This document shows, piece by piece, positions 28,901 through 37,184 of a stretch of 64,000 nucleotides of DNA. This stretch comes from Bacteroidia bacterium. Lineage in GTDB: Bacteria > Bacteroidota > Bacteroidia > Chitinophagales > Chitinophagaceae. The DNA is taken from assembly GCA_030426665.1 (NCBI GenBank), contig JAUHYD010000003.1, positions 302,885-366,884 of the forward strand. The letters run 5' to 3'. Each line of letters opens with the position of its first letter. The first letter of the stretch is position 1. The notes under the pieces were generated by a model. That model was given only the letters and a program-made list of their open reading frames with translations, was not told where the DNA came from and ran no database searches. A program made the position numbers and the translations under genes.

Positions 28901-31900
28901 CCAACTACTTCCGTTGTACTTCATAACCGTTGCCTTATTTCTGTAAGAGTAATAAGCGTCCTTATAGGCTACATACGGTGTGCCAGACGGGTCAATTGCC
29001 AGCGAAACTAATGTAGCACCAGCCAACGAAAAGTTTGTACTGCCGACATTTACCCAACTACTGCCATTAAACTTCATAACAGAGGCCCCTGAGTACCCAT
29101 CCTGATATGCCATATACAAGGTTCCGGAACTATCTATCGCAAGTGAATTGTAACGTGTAGAACCGGACGTAAACTGGGCACTTCCTACATACTCCCAAGA
29201 ACTTCCGTTATGTTTCATTACTGAACCTTTTGCATAGTTCTCATAAAAAGCCATATAAGGCACATTACTTCCATCTACCGCCACAGAAACCCAACTATCG
29301 CTGTATGAGACGGAAGGCGAACTACCCAAGGAAGCAATAGTTGTGGATGAATAACTGGAGTCATTGCAATCTCCGTTATTTGAGACAAACGTAGCCGGAG
29401 CCGTACTGCCACAAGTAGTTGTCGTATTTGTCGGGCTTCCCCAGCCATCGCCGTCGTAGTCTTTGTACCAAACCGTAGCCGGTGTTACCGTAGCTGAAAC
29501 CGTATAGACATCCGAAGATCCGCAACTGTTGGAAACTGTCAGGGAATATACAGATGTCACGGATGGGGTAGCGGTAGGGTTAGCAGCTACAGAAGAAGAC
29601 AAGGAAGGCCCGCTCCAACTATAACCCGTTACACCACCCGAAGGGTTTGCTGTCAATGTTATCGTACCGCCCGAACATATTACACCGCTTACCGTTGGTG
29701 CTGCTGTCGGCACAGGGCTTACCGTTATTGCGCTGGTAGCGCTGGAAGTACAACTAACACCTGACATGCTTGCCGTGGCGGTATAGGTCGTTGCCGTTGA
29801 TGGCGCAGCATAAACTGTACTGGCATCGCCACCGGAATAGGATGTCGTCAACCCTGTATTTGTATACAACCCTGTTGTTGGTGACCAAGTGTATTCGCCC
29901 GGCACGGTGTACTCGATAACTATATACCAACTATTAACTGTCGCAACGTCAGAACCGGCATTATCCCTAACTGCCAACGTCCAGGTTCCATTAGGAACAG
30001 AATATAATGATGACCAAGAAGTAGTGTTGGAGGAATATCCGCCCGGACCTACCCCCATAGATAAGGATGCATCAAACGTACCGGTAAAGGGTGCAGACGA
30101 CAAAGTTGCCCCACCTGCAGAACTAATAATAGTTCCCGTAAGATTGTCGCCTGAACCTCCGACCCTGTCAAACAAATTCAGTATCTGACCATTAGGAGCC
30201 TTGATATTAAACATCAAATCGCCGACATAGGTCATAGCCACATCGTCTAACACAACAGACACTCCCGTAATAGTCGCAGACGAAGGAATACCACTTACCG
30301 TAATATTGTCAGTCGCTCCTGAATAACTATTGTCAGGCACTCCAAAAGAGCCGGAGGAATTGAACGAATTAGTTGCTGCAACCGGCGTGATAGACGGCAC
30401 AGTCAGTGTCTCATAAGAACCGCTGCATACCGTTGCCGATGAAGGTGAAATTGTGAACGAAGACGGACCAATGTTTACTGTAAATTCTTTGGTGACATAA
30501 CAACCTGTTGACGTAACTGTGTAGGAGATTGTTGCAGTACCGGCGGCAACGCCCGTAACGGCACCCGTACCCGAAGCTACTGTCGCAACTGATGTCGCAC
30601 TGCTACTCCATGTTCCGCCGGATGTTGCGCAGCTCAATGTCGAGCCGGCACTTGCACAGGCGGAAGCAGTTCCGGTTATGGTGGCGGGTATAGCATTTCT
30701 CGAAAGCAACACTCCCGCTGTATTTGCTGAGGAGGAACTGCTAGCACAGGTTACTCTTGCCCGGTAATAAAGTGTCGATGTAACAGAAGCTGCATATACA
30801 CTATTGGTTGCACCACTAATATTGCTGTAGGTAGAATTATCCGTAGATGACTGCCACTGATAAGAAATACCCGAAGTAGCAGTAGTTCCGGTCGTTGACA
30901 AAATAGATGAGAAGTCTCCACACCCAGACGATACAGTAGCACTCACAGTGCCGGCTGTAGGTGTACCGGAGCACGTAGATGAACTCGCAATCTGCACACC
31001 GGTTAGTTCGCTACTCAGACCACCCTCGGTGTAAGCCAGGAGTTTCCACTTATAAGATTGCCCGGTTGTAAGACCTGACTGGGTTCCGGCCGTAGTTGTA
31101 CTTGCACCGGAATACGTATTCACAAATGTGTAAGTGATACCACCATCAGTAGAGCGATACAGAGCATATCCGTAAATATTCGACGTTGGGCTGGCTGCTG
31201 TCCAGTTAACCCGCATCGAAGTGTTGGTAACACTTGAAAAAGTCATACTTGTGGGAGCAGCAGGAACAATCGGAGTAAATTTATACTTACGCCCGCTGGC
31301 AATCGTGGTACTATTGCTATTATTCTCGCCACTACTGTAAGAACAACTGTTAGAAGATGTAGTAACAGATGCGTAAGGCGACGAGCCGACTGCCAAACCA
31401 ACCGTGTAGCCATCAGCACTTGAATTAGGCACTACCCCACTTCCATAAACAAATTCAATAGCGCCACTTGTTTCACTCAGCCATGCCTGGAAGTTCACAC
31501 TACCCGGACCGGAATCATAGTACGACCGCACATTGAACCACTCTATAACCAACTTACGATTCGGAGCTGTTCCGACTACTTTATAATGTACACCACCATC
31601 AGACCCCGTATGCCAGTCATCCCACATAGGTGCTATCTTCGGGTCTGTGCCAGACATAGTCAGGTCATTTGTATAGGCAGTATTTACTGCAGACGATCCA
31701 AGCCGTAAAAGCCCGTTTGAACTAACAGAAAATTGTGTGTACCTGTCGCCATTAAACCAAAAATCAAACCCTATATCTGTAACCGATGAAGCATTATCGT
31801 CAAGATTTACACCCAATAGCTCAGACGTACCGGAACTCATGTCCTCCATCGATACACCCGTCGCTGTCGAAAAAGCATATTTTGACGAACTGATAGTTTG

Positions 31901-31957
31901 CCCGTAACCGGTCATACTTATGCCAATAAGCAACAGTAATAAGTAGACTTTATTCAT
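22973..31957 (-). CDS. Giant multidomain adhesin-like T9SS cargo protein
   Basis: A 2994-residue secreted protein. Signal peptide about 1-20 (ISMTGYGQ); N-terminal beta-sandwich about 21-230; fibronectin III-like domain about 235-325; Ig-like domains about 330-500; proprotein-convertase P-like domain about 510-700. Two MopE-type Ca-binding motifs (DYDGDGWG, DSDGDGWG with DCND) each precede a six-unit propeller-like repeat block (about 870-1210 and 1345-1680; units contain GSSWxxVGS) and an Ig-like domain. Tandem BIG2/Ig-like domains (about 1690-2390), a WLGGVSTNW segment (about 2396) and a T9SS type A sorting domain (about 2920-2994) follow. It is probably exported by T9SS and held on the surface. 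Ligand unknown. Confidence 0.9.
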   Translation of the reverse strand: MNKVYLLLLLIGISMTGYGQTISSSKYAFSTATGVSMEDMSSGTSELLGVNLDDNASSVTDIGFDFWFNGDRYTQFSVSSNGLLRLGSSAVNTAYTNDLTMSGTDPKIAPMWDDWHTGSDGGVHYKVVGTAPNRKLVIEWFNVRSYYDSGPGSVNFQAWLSETSGAIEFVYGSGVVPNSSADGYTVGLAVGSSPYASVTTSSNSCSYSSGENNSNSTTIASGRKYKFTPIVPAAPTSMTFSSVTNTSMRVNWTAASPTSNIYGYALYRSTDGGITYTFVNTYSGASTTTAGTQSGLTTGQSYKWKLLAYTEGGLSSELTGVQIASSSTCSGTPTAGTVSATVSSGCGDFSSILSTTGTTATSGISYQWQSSTDNSTYSNISGATNSVYAASVTSTLYYRARVTCASSSSSANTAGVLLSRNAIPATITGTASACASAGSTLSCATSGGTWSSSATSVATVASGTGAVTGVAAGTATISYTVTSTGCYVTKEFTVNIGPSSFTISPSSATVCSGSYETLTVPSITPVAATNSFNSSGSFGVPDNSYSGATDNITVSGIPSSATITGVSVVLDDVAMTYVGDLMFNIKAPNGQILNLFDRVGGSGDNLTGTIISSAGGATLSSAPFTGTFDASLSMGVGPGGYSSNTTSWSSLYSVPNGTWTLAVRDNAGSDVATVNSWYIVIEYTVPGEYTWSPTTGLYTNTGLTTSYSGGDASTVYAAPSTATTYTATASMSGVSCTSSATSAITVSPVPTAAPTVSGVICSGGTITLTANPSGGVTGYSWSGPSLSSSVAANPTATPSVTSVYSLTVSNSCGSSDVYTVSATVTPATVWYKDYDGDGWGSPTNTTTTCGSTAPATFVSNNGDCNDSSYSSTTIASLGSSPSVSYSDSWVSVAVDGSNVPYMAFYENYAKGSVMKHNGSSWEYVGSAQFTSGSTRYNSLAIDSSGTLYMAYQDGYSGASVMKFNGSSWVNVGSTNFSLAGATLVSLAIDPSGTPYVAYKDAYYSYRNKATVMKYNGSSWVVVGTPGITPGAVNSLSLAIDGSGTPYLAYSDGTNSNKLTVVKYNGSSWVGVGSGGISSSAAVDISMTIDDSDVPYIVYSDAGSSNKATVKKYAGSSWTTVGSTGFSTGAATYTSIDKRGDELFVAFRDGANSNKATMMRYSGGSWSVYGSAGFSIGAASYTSIALDAYGLPVVGYQDEGSTSKAFGSKPAPVTTIATTPVLTSSPTTLCSTGSVTLNLTGTLNDAKQWKWYTGSCGGTYIGSGTSISPTISTSTTFYARGENDCPSAAGSCGAVAVSVQSPSTWYQDSDGDGWGNPSVTTTSCTRPSGYVSNTLDCNDGTYTNTSFHTFGSSPYTSYGDSWVSMAMNSSDIPYMAYYENSEKGSVMRYVSGSWEYVGSPRFTAGATQYNSLAIDGSGTPYMAYQDAYAGVSVMKYNGSSWVNVGSTNFSDAGASYVSLAIDPSGVPYVAYKDAYWMYSNKLTVKKFNGSSWVTVGTEGFSAGSADYISLAFDDAGVLRVAFSDGANSSKVSVMEYSGSSWSLLGSAGFSGGSASYISLKVKDGVPYVAFSDGSNSNKATVMKYTGSSWTTVGSAGFTSGSAEYVSLGIGGGNMFVAYRGGAHGNKVSVDRYDGSSWSAYGSTGFSTGTASYTSLVLDSEGIPVVGFRDDGGSSKAFAAKAGPDVTAPTTPSVSASANPVSCGNPTVLTASGTLNGADDWYWYSGSCGGTFIGTGSTITVYPTTATTYYARGEGGCLTVPGSCGSVAVTVLSGGPSAGTITAPSSICEGDTLTLTSTIPGGTWSSDRTDRATIDATSGYLEAVGRGSVDITYEVTNACGTGTATVSIDIDRGPGVITGTFSACEGESENLSSGGGGPWASSNSSIASVSSSGNTTGVSAGTAVITHTRSSTGCYRIVVFTVNPMPAAISGSSTVCEGSTITLTNSVAGGTWTSSITSNATIDATTGVVTGVSTGSTSIEYTLAGGCSVSHALSVDGNVGDISGTSELCVGGTSALSSSGTGTWSSSNAAVATVTSGGSVDAISAGTATITHTRSTTGCYKTVTVTVNAVPSSITGTLDLCMGGTTSLSNTTSGGTWVSSNTSNATINSSTGLVTPVSTGTSTITYTVPGGCYVTAVVTVNAAPALSGVANNGPICAGATLTLTSSGPSNVTGYSWSGPVSVTSSTSASATVPSATTAAGGVYTLTVNNGSGAGCTTSYTTSASVKPTPTASPSSDGPICVGGTVTLTANPAGGATSYTWSGVALSSGSTENPTATPTVTGTYSLVVSDGSGDAGCSPGTIYTTTVTVNPVPSAAPTNDGPVCSGGTVTLTANPSGGADTYIWSGPALSSTTVENPTATPTATAVYSLTVSYGTGHPGCSPGTVYTTTVTTSAGKEWLGGVSTNWFATGNWCGGSLPTSSDNVIIPNGTTYYPVITTGTALAGDITVQSSSSVTVSGGTLKVAGALTNSGVFAVNSNGTIELNGSSAQTIPAATFDSSRVSNLTINNSAGVSLSGTLQIKKVLKVTSGTFATGGYLTLLSDATETALIDGSGAGSVTGSVAMQRYLPDGYGYKYISSPFAGTTVGDLAAFIDLSATFPTFYSYDENRLTAGWVTDTALTTTLNPMEGYSANFGTSTTPFTMSLSGTVNNGALSTTLYNHNKTYTLGFNLMGNPYPSPIDWNASSGWTKTNIDDAIYYFNAGDTDQYLGTYSSYVSGVSSDGIASNIIPAMQGFFVHVSDGSYPVTGTFGMTNSVRVNNLSPAFHRPTSESERSLLRLEAYFRNSSRHADPTVIYFDDNATGQFTQTLDALKLMNTSTMTPNLYSLSGDALKTSIQAVKDKWEDNVIPLGIKTESDGEVTFFARTIANMPSGKHAYFYDVRANTIQDLEEQRGYTVYLNKGQYENRFFLMFSDKTRAEIPALNGGLNVYASGSDLFVYLLNGTGDVAITDMLGRTLVKQEITGNGYHKISVPVSPGIYIVTLYSEIGKQSAKILLGN

Positions 31958-31996
31958 ACGTAATTTAGTTCAATAGTGACTGGCCTGTAAAACAAA

Positions 31997-32004
31997 CAAA
32001 ATTA
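31997..32004 (-). promoter_or_regulatory. -7 box for the giant cargo gene
   Basis: Leftward TAATTTTG matches TAnnTTTG, about 40 bases before the ATG at 31957. No good -33 element is seen. The remaining intergenic DNA (to 32160) shows nothing else. Confidence 0.45.
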
Positions 32005-32160
32005 CAATTCTTTTATGTCATTCAGACATTATGAGTTAAAGTTACAACTGTCTACCGCATACCAGTAAACCCGCCCTTCCCACATAGGCAAAGAGTTACA
32101 TAGTACAATGTGCAATTCGGCAGAATGTAACAAACTTGGAGATTGCTTAACAGCCCCCAA

Positions 32161-32922
32161 CTACTTCAACCCCTTTAGTGCTTCCAGTATATCTTTAGGT
32201 TCGGCTCTGTTTCGGTAATCTGCATCCAGAAACGCATACCGTATTATGCCATTTCTGTCAATAACATAGGTAGCAGCAAGCGGTAGTTCATTAGATTCAT
32301 CGCCATTATAGCTGTGCAGGTCAAAGCCATTCTGATATGCCGCTGCAACTTCATCCATCAACCTAAAAACAACTCCATATTTTTTGCCCACAACATTTCC
32401 GACATCACTTAACACTTCAAACTTTAATTGGTGCTTCTGCGCTGTGGTCATAGATCTATCGGGCAATTCCGGGGTAAGTGCCAGCAAGTTGGCGTCTTCA
32501 GCCCTGAAATTCGGCAACTCCTCCTGAAGACGGGCCAGCGTGAGGTTGCAGTAAGGACACCAACCACCTCTGTACCAGGTAAGCACAACAGGTCCTTTTT
32601 TAAGATAATCGGATAGTTTCACAGCCTCTCCGCTTGCATTTTGCAGTTCAAAATCCGGAGCTTTATCGTTCACTTGTTTTGCAGATTCCAGAATACCTGA
32701 CACCGCAACAGCTTTTATACCTTCGGCATATAACTTCTTTTTCTCTTCCGATGCCTTTTGTTCAAATGCTGCTTTCTTTTCATCGAGGTCCGACTGAAGT
32801 GTAGCTCTGGAATATATTGTATCTGTTGTAGGCATTTTATGTACCGATACCTCCGAAGGTTCGTTGTTGCAGGAAGTCAATAATACCGCAGCTATTGCGA
32901 CGGTTAGTAGTTGTATATTCAT
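32161..32922 (-). CDS. Peroxiredoxin-like lipoprotein (AhpC/TSA fold)
   Basis: A 253-residue protein. A lipoprotein signal ends at Cys18 (VLLTSC), so it is probably membrane-anchored in the periplasm or outer membrane. A coiled-coil-prone linker (about 40-80) leads to a thioredoxin-fold domain with WYRGGWCPYCN, which carries a CxxC pair at the peroxidatic position, and ATYVIDRNGIIRYAF. This is the peroxiredoxin-like group with WxRGxWCPxC that is common in Bacteroidota; a peroxide- or disulfide-reducing role is expected but the substrate is unknown. It appears monocistronic. Confidence 0.88.
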   Translation of the reverse strand: MNIQLLTVAIAAVLLTSCNNEPSEVSVHKMPTTDTIYSRATLQSDLDEKKAAFEQKASEEKKKLYAEGIKAVAVSGILESAKQVNDKAPDFELQNASGEAVKLSDYLKKGPVVLTWYRGGWCPYCNLTLARLQEELPNFRAEDANLLALTPELPDRSMTTAQKHQLKFEVLSDVGNVVGKKYGVVFRLMDEVAAAYQNGFDLHSYNGDESNELPLAATYVIDRNGIIRYAFLDADYRNRAEPKDILEALKGLK

Positions 32923-33014
32923 AGAAATAGTAAATTATCTTAATAAAACCCGAAGTTAGGCAACTGTATACCGCTAATAGCGGCGAAGATGTTAAAGTGT
33001 GCATGGTGGTCATC

Positions 33015-33329
33015 TCACCTGTACCCCGGCTTCTGCTCCAGTCGGTTACACTGCTCCATGCTACCCACCCGAAAAGTAACCGGTATCTTTTTCTGCTGCA
33101 ATTTCAGTTCCTGACGACAAAAAAAGCCGAGATGCTTTGCGTAGTAATTTTCAGAAACAGGTTTTGGCGTCGTCATTATTGACCTCTGTACCTGCAACTG
33201 ACTATACTCCGTTGTTTGAATATTGCTCCGGGCATTTGCAGAATCGCTCAGCGATACGCCTGTCTGCGCCGAAGCAGACACACTGCCAGCAATCGATAAC
33301 AAAACCCCTATTATACACCTTGCATTCAT
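33015..33329 (-). CDS. Small exported hypothetical protein
   Basis: A 104-residue protein with a signal peptide (about 1-22, LLSIAGSVSASAQ). The mature part is short and basic, with two cysteines (GFFCRQEL, SMEQCNRLE) that could form a disulfide; FFCRQELKLQQKKIPVTFRVGS resembles a small secreted family seen repeatedly in Bacteroidota. It is divergent from the gene at 33409. Function unknown. Confidence 0.65.
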   Translation of the reverse strand: MNARCIIGVLLSIAGSVSASAQTGVSLSDSANARSNIQTTEYSQLQVQRSIMTTPKPVSENYYAKHLGFFCRQELKLQQKKIPVTFRVGSMEQCNRLEQKPGYR

Positions 33330-33380
33330 GCATTGGTAAAGTTAGCGCTTTCCGACCATGCCACCAGACCGATAACTTCT

Positions 33381-33388
33381 TAAATTTG
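33381..33388 (+). promoter_or_regulatory. -7 box for the 33409 gene
   Basis: TAAATTTG matches TAnnTTTG and lies 20 bases before the ATG at 33409. It overlaps the upstream TTG (33391) region and therefore supports the ATG over the longer frame. Confidence 0.5.
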
Positions 33389-33408
33389 CATTGGCTAATC
33401 AACAGACA

Positions 33409-33828
33409 ATGGCATATAAACGCAAAACATGGAAAGAAAAGCTGCACAACGGGCTAACCCACAAAACGGTGCGTAACGGGCGCAAATATGCCGACGTGCC
33501 TGAGGGTGCCATGCTCTTTATCCCGACACCGGAGATTGTTGATGAATACATACGCAGTATACCCCTCGGCACGCATACTACAATTCAGCAAATGCGTAAC
33601 GACCTGGCGGCAGAATACCACACCGAATTTACCTGCCCAATAACAGCGGGTATTTTCCTCCGTATTGCATCTGAAGCTGCCTATGAAGACTACACCGCCG
33701 GCACGCCGATTGAAGACTTAACACCCTTCTGGCGCATGATAGACAAAAAAGCCCCGGTTGCAAAAAAGCTGACGTTTGGAACGGAATTCGTAAAGGAACA
33801 ACGAGAAAAAGAAGGACTTACCTTTTAA
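33409..33828 (+). CDS. Conserved hypothetical protein, possible MGMT-like fold
   Basis: A 139-residue cytoplasmic protein of no certain family. The centre (VDEYIRSIPLGTHTTIQQM ... CPITAGIFLRIASEAA) is reminiscent of the winged-helix DNA-binding half of MGMT/alkyltransferase-like proteins (IPxGxxTT), but the PCHR active-site motif is absent, so alkyl transfer is not expected. The ATG at 33409 is preferred to the TTG at 33391 because of the promoter position. It converges on the OmpA array with nine bases between the stop codons. Confidence 0.65.
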   Translation: MAYKRKTWKEKLHNGLTHKTVRNGRKYADVPEGAMLFIPTPEIVDEYIRSIPLGTHTTIQQMRNDLAAEYHTEFTCPITAGIFLRIASEAAYEDYTAGTPIEDLTPFWRMIDKKAPVAKKLTFGTEFVKEQREKEGLTF

Positions 33829-33837
33829 AATATGTTG

Positions 33838-34947
33838 CTAAAGTTTCCGAAACTCCACTCGTCGATTCTCCTGTTTCCCCTCCGGGCTGGAATTTGGTTT
33901 CAGTGGTCTGCTTTCTCCATAACCCTTTGTTGTCAATCTACTTTCGTCTATACCTAGCAATGTCAGGTGCTTTTTGACCGCATTAGCTCTTGCTTGCGAC
34001 AGTTTCAGATTGTTCTCCGGCGTGCCGTCATTATCTGTATGTCCCGATATTTCTAATTTGATTTCTGTATGTTCGGACAGGAAGTTCGCCATTTCCTTTA
34101 GGTAGCGTTTGCCGCTTAAGGCTATTGCCGCCTTATTTACCTCAAAAATAATGGCATGGGTTACAAGTTTATCGTCAGTAAGGATATTGGAGAACGGGCT
34201 TTCGAGCGGGCCGGTTGCCATTATCAGGTTTCTGACTACAAATTTATCATCACTACCAATCCGAAACTCGGACGGGAAAATACTACAGCCGGAAAATGAA
34301 ATTAATTTGTGTTTGTCAATATATACTTTGGTAGTACCTGTGTTGTAAGACATAGCAAAATGGTGCCAGCCATTGCTGTTGACTTTATTTATTTGAGTAG
34401 TGAAACTTGTTGATTTTTCATGTTTTTTATCTCGACCCGGACAGTTGTGTTTATAGGTATATCCTTCGTTTTTCCTTACTGAGATGTATACAAATGAACT
34501 ATCCGTTGAGTTCAGCAATTTGAACCAGAAATAATCCCAAGGCGCATCAACTGCCACTTGTGATAGCCCACTTCCAAACTCCAGCTCAATCGAAAAGCTG
34601 TCAGAAAGTAAATCAGGGTTATTCATAATCGGTGCAATAGAATAGGCAGAGTTACCATTATAATGTTGTAACCATACGTATTTTCCTGAGTCGCTTACTG
34701 CAATTCCCTGCTTATTGCCTTCATATCTGATTTTATAACGCGCTGCCGGTAATCGACCGGTAGGGTAGTTGCTAAAATCATCGAAAAAGAAAACATGTGT
34801 ATTCGGCACAAAATCAAAAGTATCTGTGCCTGCAAAGTCGTTAGCTTGCGGACCAGAGTGTGCGGCTTCGCTTTGTCCCATGGAGGCCAAGGCCCCTAGT
34901 AACAGGAGCAAGCAACAGAAAACCGATTTTGTGCTATTGTCTTTCAC
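33838..34947 (-). CDS. OmpA-like protein, array member 1
   Basis: A 369-residue envelope protein: signal peptide (about 1-24), an N-terminal concanavalin/LamG-like region (DTFDFVPNTHVFFFDDFSNY ... WHHFAMSYNTGTTKVYIDKHKL) and a C-terminal OmpA peptidoglycan-binding domain (about 255-369; LEISGHTDNDGTPENN, SRLTTKGYGESRPL, ENRRVEF). It should sit in the periplasm or outer membrane and bind peptidoglycan through the OmpA domain. Last of four tandem paralogues; 20 bases separate it from the preceding gene, so it is probably in one transcript with members 2 and 3. Confidence 0.9.
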   Translation of the reverse strand: MKDNSTKSVFCCLLLLLGALASMGQSEAAHSGPQANDFAGTDTFDFVPNTHVFFFDDFSNYPTGRLPAARYKIRYEGNKQGIAVSDSGKYVWLQHYNGNSAYSIAPIMNNPDLLSDSFSIELEFGSGLSQVAVDAPWDYFWFKLLNSTDSSFVYISVRKNEGYTYKHNCPGRDKKHEKSTSFTTQINKVNSNGWHHFAMSYNTGTTKVYIDKHKLISFSGCSIFPSEFRIGSDDKFVVRNLIMATGPLESPFSNILTDDKLVTHAIIFEVNKAAIALSGKRYLKEMANFLSEHTEIKLEISGHTDNDGTPENNLKLSQARANAVKKHLTLLGIDESRLTTKGYGESRPLKPNSSPEGKQENRRVEFRKL

Positions 34948-34967
34948 CTAAAATTTATTCCACTCAA

Positions 34968-36107
34968 TTAGGGCATTCTAATCTTCCGAAACTCCACTCG
35001 CCGATTTTCCTGCTTCCCCTCCGGGCTGGAATTCAGTTTCAGTGGTCTGTTTTCTCCATAACCCTTTGCGGTCAATCTACTTTCGTCTATACCAAGCAAT
35101 TTCAGGTGCTTTTTGACTGCATTAGCTCTTGCTTGCGACAGTTTCAGATTGTTCTCCGGCGTCCCGTCATTATCTGTATGCCCCGATATTTCTAATTTGA
35201 TTTCTGAATGTTCGGACAGGAAGTTCGCCAGTTCTTTCAGGTAGCGTTTGCCACTTAAGGCTATTGCCGCCTTATTTACCTCAAAAATAATGGCATGGGT
35301 TACCAGTTTATCGTCAGTAAGGATATTGGAGAGCGGGCTTTCGAGCGGGCCGGTTGCAATCTTCAAATTTCTAAATTTCAATGCTCCGGCGCCACCCATA
35401 CGAAATACAGCCGGACGTAGCCTACATTTTGAATACGAAATCAGCCTATGTTTATCAACGTATATTTTGAACGCACCTTTTTGAACGGAAATTGCAAGAT
35501 GATGCCATGCTTGATTATTGAAGTCTTCGGGATGTCGCCCTTCAAAAGCACTTGTTCGCCGATCATGCGAACTTGAACGATTAAAACATTGGTTGTTGTA
35601 TATAAAGTATCCGCGGTCGTTAATGTCGAAACAGGTAAACGAGGCATTTGTTGCGTCTTTAAATTCGAAATAGGCATTAAAATGCTTGAATTTAAATTCA
35701 TCGGACGGCGTATTAAAAGCGAAGTCAAGTTCAATAGTGAAACTGTCTCTTAGCCAGGTATTGTTATCAAGTTTTGGACTAAGTGTTTGGTAGGGCAATT
35801 TGATGTAAAAATCTAACCATGAATATTGCTCTGACCTTTGTACCGTAATGTTATTCGGAAGCCTATCTCTATAATGCTTATAGCCACTTTCCGGAAAAAC
35901 ACCTTTCTGATATTTGCTGTAATCGTCAAATAAAACAATGTGGCTTCTCGGGGCAAAATCGAAAGTATCCTGACCCTGATACTCTTCTCTAAACGGTAAA
36001 TATCCGTGTACTTTCCCCCTTTCTAAGTCAAACTGAGCATAACTTACAGACACCTGACACAACAAAGTAAATGTGACGAACATGGTCAGATTAATAAACA
36101 GTCTCAT
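34968..36107 (-). CDS. OmpA-like protein, array member 2
   Basis: A 379-residue paralogue of its neighbours with the same layout: signal peptide (about 1-24, LLCQVSVSYAQ), LamG-like region (DTFDFAPRSHIVLFDDYSKY ... WHHLAISVQKGAFKIYVDKHRL) and OmpA domain (about 265-379). Its C-terminus RRVEFRKIRMP is shared only with member 4, whereas members 1 and 3 end in RRVEF(R/K)KL. The N-terminal half is the most divergent of the four. It begins nine bases after the member 3 stop, hence operonic. Confidence 0.9.
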   Translation of the reverse strand: MRLFINLTMFVTFTLLCQVSVSYAQFDLERGKVHGYLPFREEYQGQDTFDFAPRSHIVLFDDYSKYQKGVFPESGYKHYRDRLPNNITVQRSEQYSWLDFYIKLPYQTLSPKLDNNTWLRDSFTIELDFAFNTPSDEFKFKHFNAYFEFKDATNASFTCFDINDRGYFIYNNQCFNRSSSHDRRTSAFEGRHPEDFNNQAWHHLAISVQKGAFKIYVDKHRLISYSKCRLRPAVFRMGGAGALKFRNLKIATGPLESPLSNILTDDKLVTHAIIFEVNKAAIALSGKRYLKELANFLSEHSEIKLEISGHTDNDGTPENNLKLSQARANAVKKHLKLLGIDESRLTAKGYGENRPLKLNSSPEGKQENRRVEFRKIRMP

Positions 36108-36116
36108 ATGCCGAAA

Positions 36117-37184
36117 TTAAAGCTTTTTAAACTCTACCCTTCTGTTCTCCTGTTTCCCCTCCGGGCTGGAATTCGGTTTCAGTGGTCTGCTTTCTCCATA
36201 ACCCTTTGCAGTTAGTCTGCTTTCATTAATACCTAACAGTATCAATTGCTTTCTGACGGCATCTGCTCGTGCCTGTGATAGGGTTTTATTGCTTTCCGGT
36301 GTGCCGTCATTATCTGTGTGTCCCGATATTTCTAATTTGATTTCTGTATGTTCGGACAGGAAGAGTGCCATGTCCTTCAGGTAGCGTTTGCCGCTTAGGG
36401 CTATTGCCGCCTTATTTACCTCAAAGTTGATGGCATGGGTTACGAGCTTATCCTGCGTAATAATATCGCTGAACGGTCTTTCGAGCGGACCGGTTGCCAT
36501 TATCAGGTTTCTGATTTTTAATGGATACCAGATTTGAAAACCAAACACAGTCGGCATAATGGGGCAACCGGAGTACGATATGAGTCTGTGTCCGTTAACA
36601 TATATTTTGACAGTTCCCAGTCGATAAGAATAAGCGAAATGATGCCATTTTCTTTTTTCATATAGTGTTGGGATTCTTACATTGCTTATGGAAATTGGTT
36701 TACGTCTGATGCCTTGCCGTTCGTCACACTTGTGGGAAAACATATATTTACCATCATTCCATACACGGAGACTTGACTCAGACGTATTCCTCTCGCCGGA
36801 GATAAAAAGATGGAAGTCGTGTACCGAACGAGGCGACTTATTGCCGAATGCAAAATCACATTCAATCGTAAAGCTATCTCTAAGGTCAGCAGGGTTTTTC
36901 AAAACAGGAATTACTCCGGACACCCATGATGGAGCATAGCAATCTAGCCAGGCATAATCTTCTGTTTTCTGCACAGTAACTCCCTTTCCTGTTTTATAAA
37001 GCTCTTTAGGTAACACATTTGTCTGATACCGGCTGAAATCATCGGAAAAGAAAACATGAGTTCTGGGAACAAAGTCGAAAGTGTCTCTCAGAATCTCACT
37101 GCCTGCCTTAGTTTGTGCATTGCAAACTGGTGTTATAATCACCAATAATAACAGAATCAGTAAATGAGATTTATATTTGAACAT
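36117..37184 (-). CDS. OmpA-like protein, array member 3
   Basis: A 355-residue paralogue: signal peptide (about 1-24, VIITPVCNAQ), LamG-like region (DTFDFVPRTHVFFSDDFSRY) and OmpA domain (about 240-355). Its OmpA domain has the variant GTPESNKTLSQARADAV, and its upstream segment reads RPFSDIITQDKLVTHAINF. The latter recurs in member 4, although member 4's last 90 residues match members 1 and 2 instead. First gene of the probable three-gene transcript 3-2-1. Confidence 0.9.
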   Translation of the reverse strand: MFKYKSHLLILLLLVIITPVCNAQTKAGSEILRDTFDFVPRTHVFFSDDFSRYQTNVLPKELYKTGKGVTVQKTEDYAWLDCYAPSWVSGVIPVLKNPADLRDSFTIECDFAFGNKSPRSVHDFHLFISGERNTSESSLRVWNDGKYMFSHKCDERQGIRRKPISISNVRIPTLYEKRKWHHFAYSYRLGTVKIYVNGHRLISYSGCPIMPTVFGFQIWYPLKIRNLIMATGPLERPFSDIITQDKLVTHAINFEVNKAAIALSGKRYLKDMALFLSEHTEIKLEISGHTDNDGTPESNKTLSQARADAVRKQLILLGINESRLTAKGYGESRPLKPNSSPEGKQENRRVEFKKL

